Below are positions 6,375-6,501 of a stretch of DNA of 6,501 nucleotides, piece after piece (positions within the stretch are counted from its first letter, which is position 1; each line of letters begins with the position of its first letter). The notes under the pieces are model-generated. The model had not been told where the DNA came from. It did no database searches and saw only the letters and a list, made by a program, of their open reading frames with translations. Where the stretch lies: positions 13,797 to 20,297 of the forward strand of contig CAJTSV010000070.1 of assembly GCA_910579075.1 (NCBI GenBank), given 5' to 3'. The translations under genes were made by a program, and so were the position numbers. Origin of the DNA: an uncultured Eubacterium sp. GTDB taxonomy: Bacteria > Bacillota > Clostridia > Lachnospirales > Lachnospiraceae.

Positions 6375-6392
6375 ATATTTTATACAAAATAT
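6375..6392. repeat. AT-only 7-4-7 inverted repeat upstream of the promoter
   Basis: ATATTTT-ATAC-AAAATAT forms perfect 7 bp arms about 54 bp upstream of the -35 box. A perfect 12 bp palindrome, TAAATATATTTA, lies just beside it at 6362-6373. The surrounding DNA is almost entirely A/T, so such symmetry is expected by chance at some level. A regulatory role is only a possibility. Confidence 0.3.
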
Positions 6393-6430
6393 AAGATTTG
6401 AGCTTTCATTTTTTACAATATTACAAAAGA

Positions 6431-6453
6431 GATGTATCAAAATAAGACACATC
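6431..6453. repeat. Imperfect dyad GATGTATC / GACACATC
   Basis: Eight-base arms (6431-6438 and 6446-6453) flank AAAATAA and pair at seven of eight positions. The half-site GAYACATC resembles GATACACAT at 6285-6293 in the dyad at the transcription start, which could mean two sites for one regulator. It has no T-tract of its own. Function is not established. Confidence 0.3.
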
Positions 6454-6460
6454 AGGGGAC

Positions 6461-6480
6461 AAAAAAAGAGGCTGCCGCAC
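6461..6480 (-). terminator. Probable half of an intrinsic terminator cut by the window edge
   Basis: On the minus strand GTGCGGCAGCCTC runs directly into TTTTTTT (6461-6467). This is the descending arm plus U-tract typical of Firmicute terminators of the GAGGCTGCCGCAC type. The matching ascending arm is not inside the window and would have to lie beyond 6501. If so, it ends the gene upstream of cyuA, or acts bidirectionally. The call depends on sequence I cannot see. Confidence 0.4.
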
Positions 6481-6501
6481 AAAGCAAACCATATGGGGCC
6501 G

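Overview
The window looks like a chromosomal segment of an anaerobic low-to-mid-GC Firmicute, most likely a Clostridia/Lachnospiraceae-type gut bacterium. The reasons are strong purine-rich ribosome binding sites, a near-consensus sigma-A promoter, a lipobox-bearing solute-binding protein, and a cysteine desulfidase/PTS-type dihydroxyacetone kinase gene complement. The genus cannot be fixed from the sequence.

Every supported gene lies on the minus strand, so transcription runs from high to low coordinates. Reading in that direction: (i) 6240-6501 is an AT-rich control region with a sigma-A promoter (about 6294-6321), several inverted repeats and, at the window edge, what looks like half of a terminator from a neighbour; (ii) 6239-4983 encodes a CyuA/YhaM (UPF0597) type L-cysteine desulfidase; (iii) 4934-247 is a complete five-gene set for a Liv-type (hydrophobic amino acid transporter, HAAT) ABC importer in the order livK (binding lipoprotein), livH and livM (permeases), livG and livF (ATPases); (iv) 168-1 is the first 56 codons of dhaK, the substrate-binding subunit of a PEP-dependent dihydroxyacetone kinase.

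The genes from cyuA to livF are tightly packed (48, 78, 4 and 35 bp gaps, then an 8 bp overlap) with no clear terminator between them, so they probably form one operon from the promoter upstream of cyuA. The intact products would be an importer plus an enzyme that converts cysteine to pyruvate, ammonia and sulfide. That linkage raises the possibility that the importer takes cysteine or a related amino acid rather than, or as well as, branched-chain amino acids.

Two features stand out. livF is split by a single extra base just before the Walker B motif, so as written the second ATPase is broken. The livK-livH gap carries a long GC-rich hairpin, with a strong unused-looking Shine-Dalgarno sequence next to it. 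The A-rich livF-dhaK gap consists largely of a degenerate tandem repeat of about 14 bp. I see no CRISPR array, tRNA, rRNA, insertion sequence or clearly new defence or mobile system here; the window is mainly a metabolic operon.
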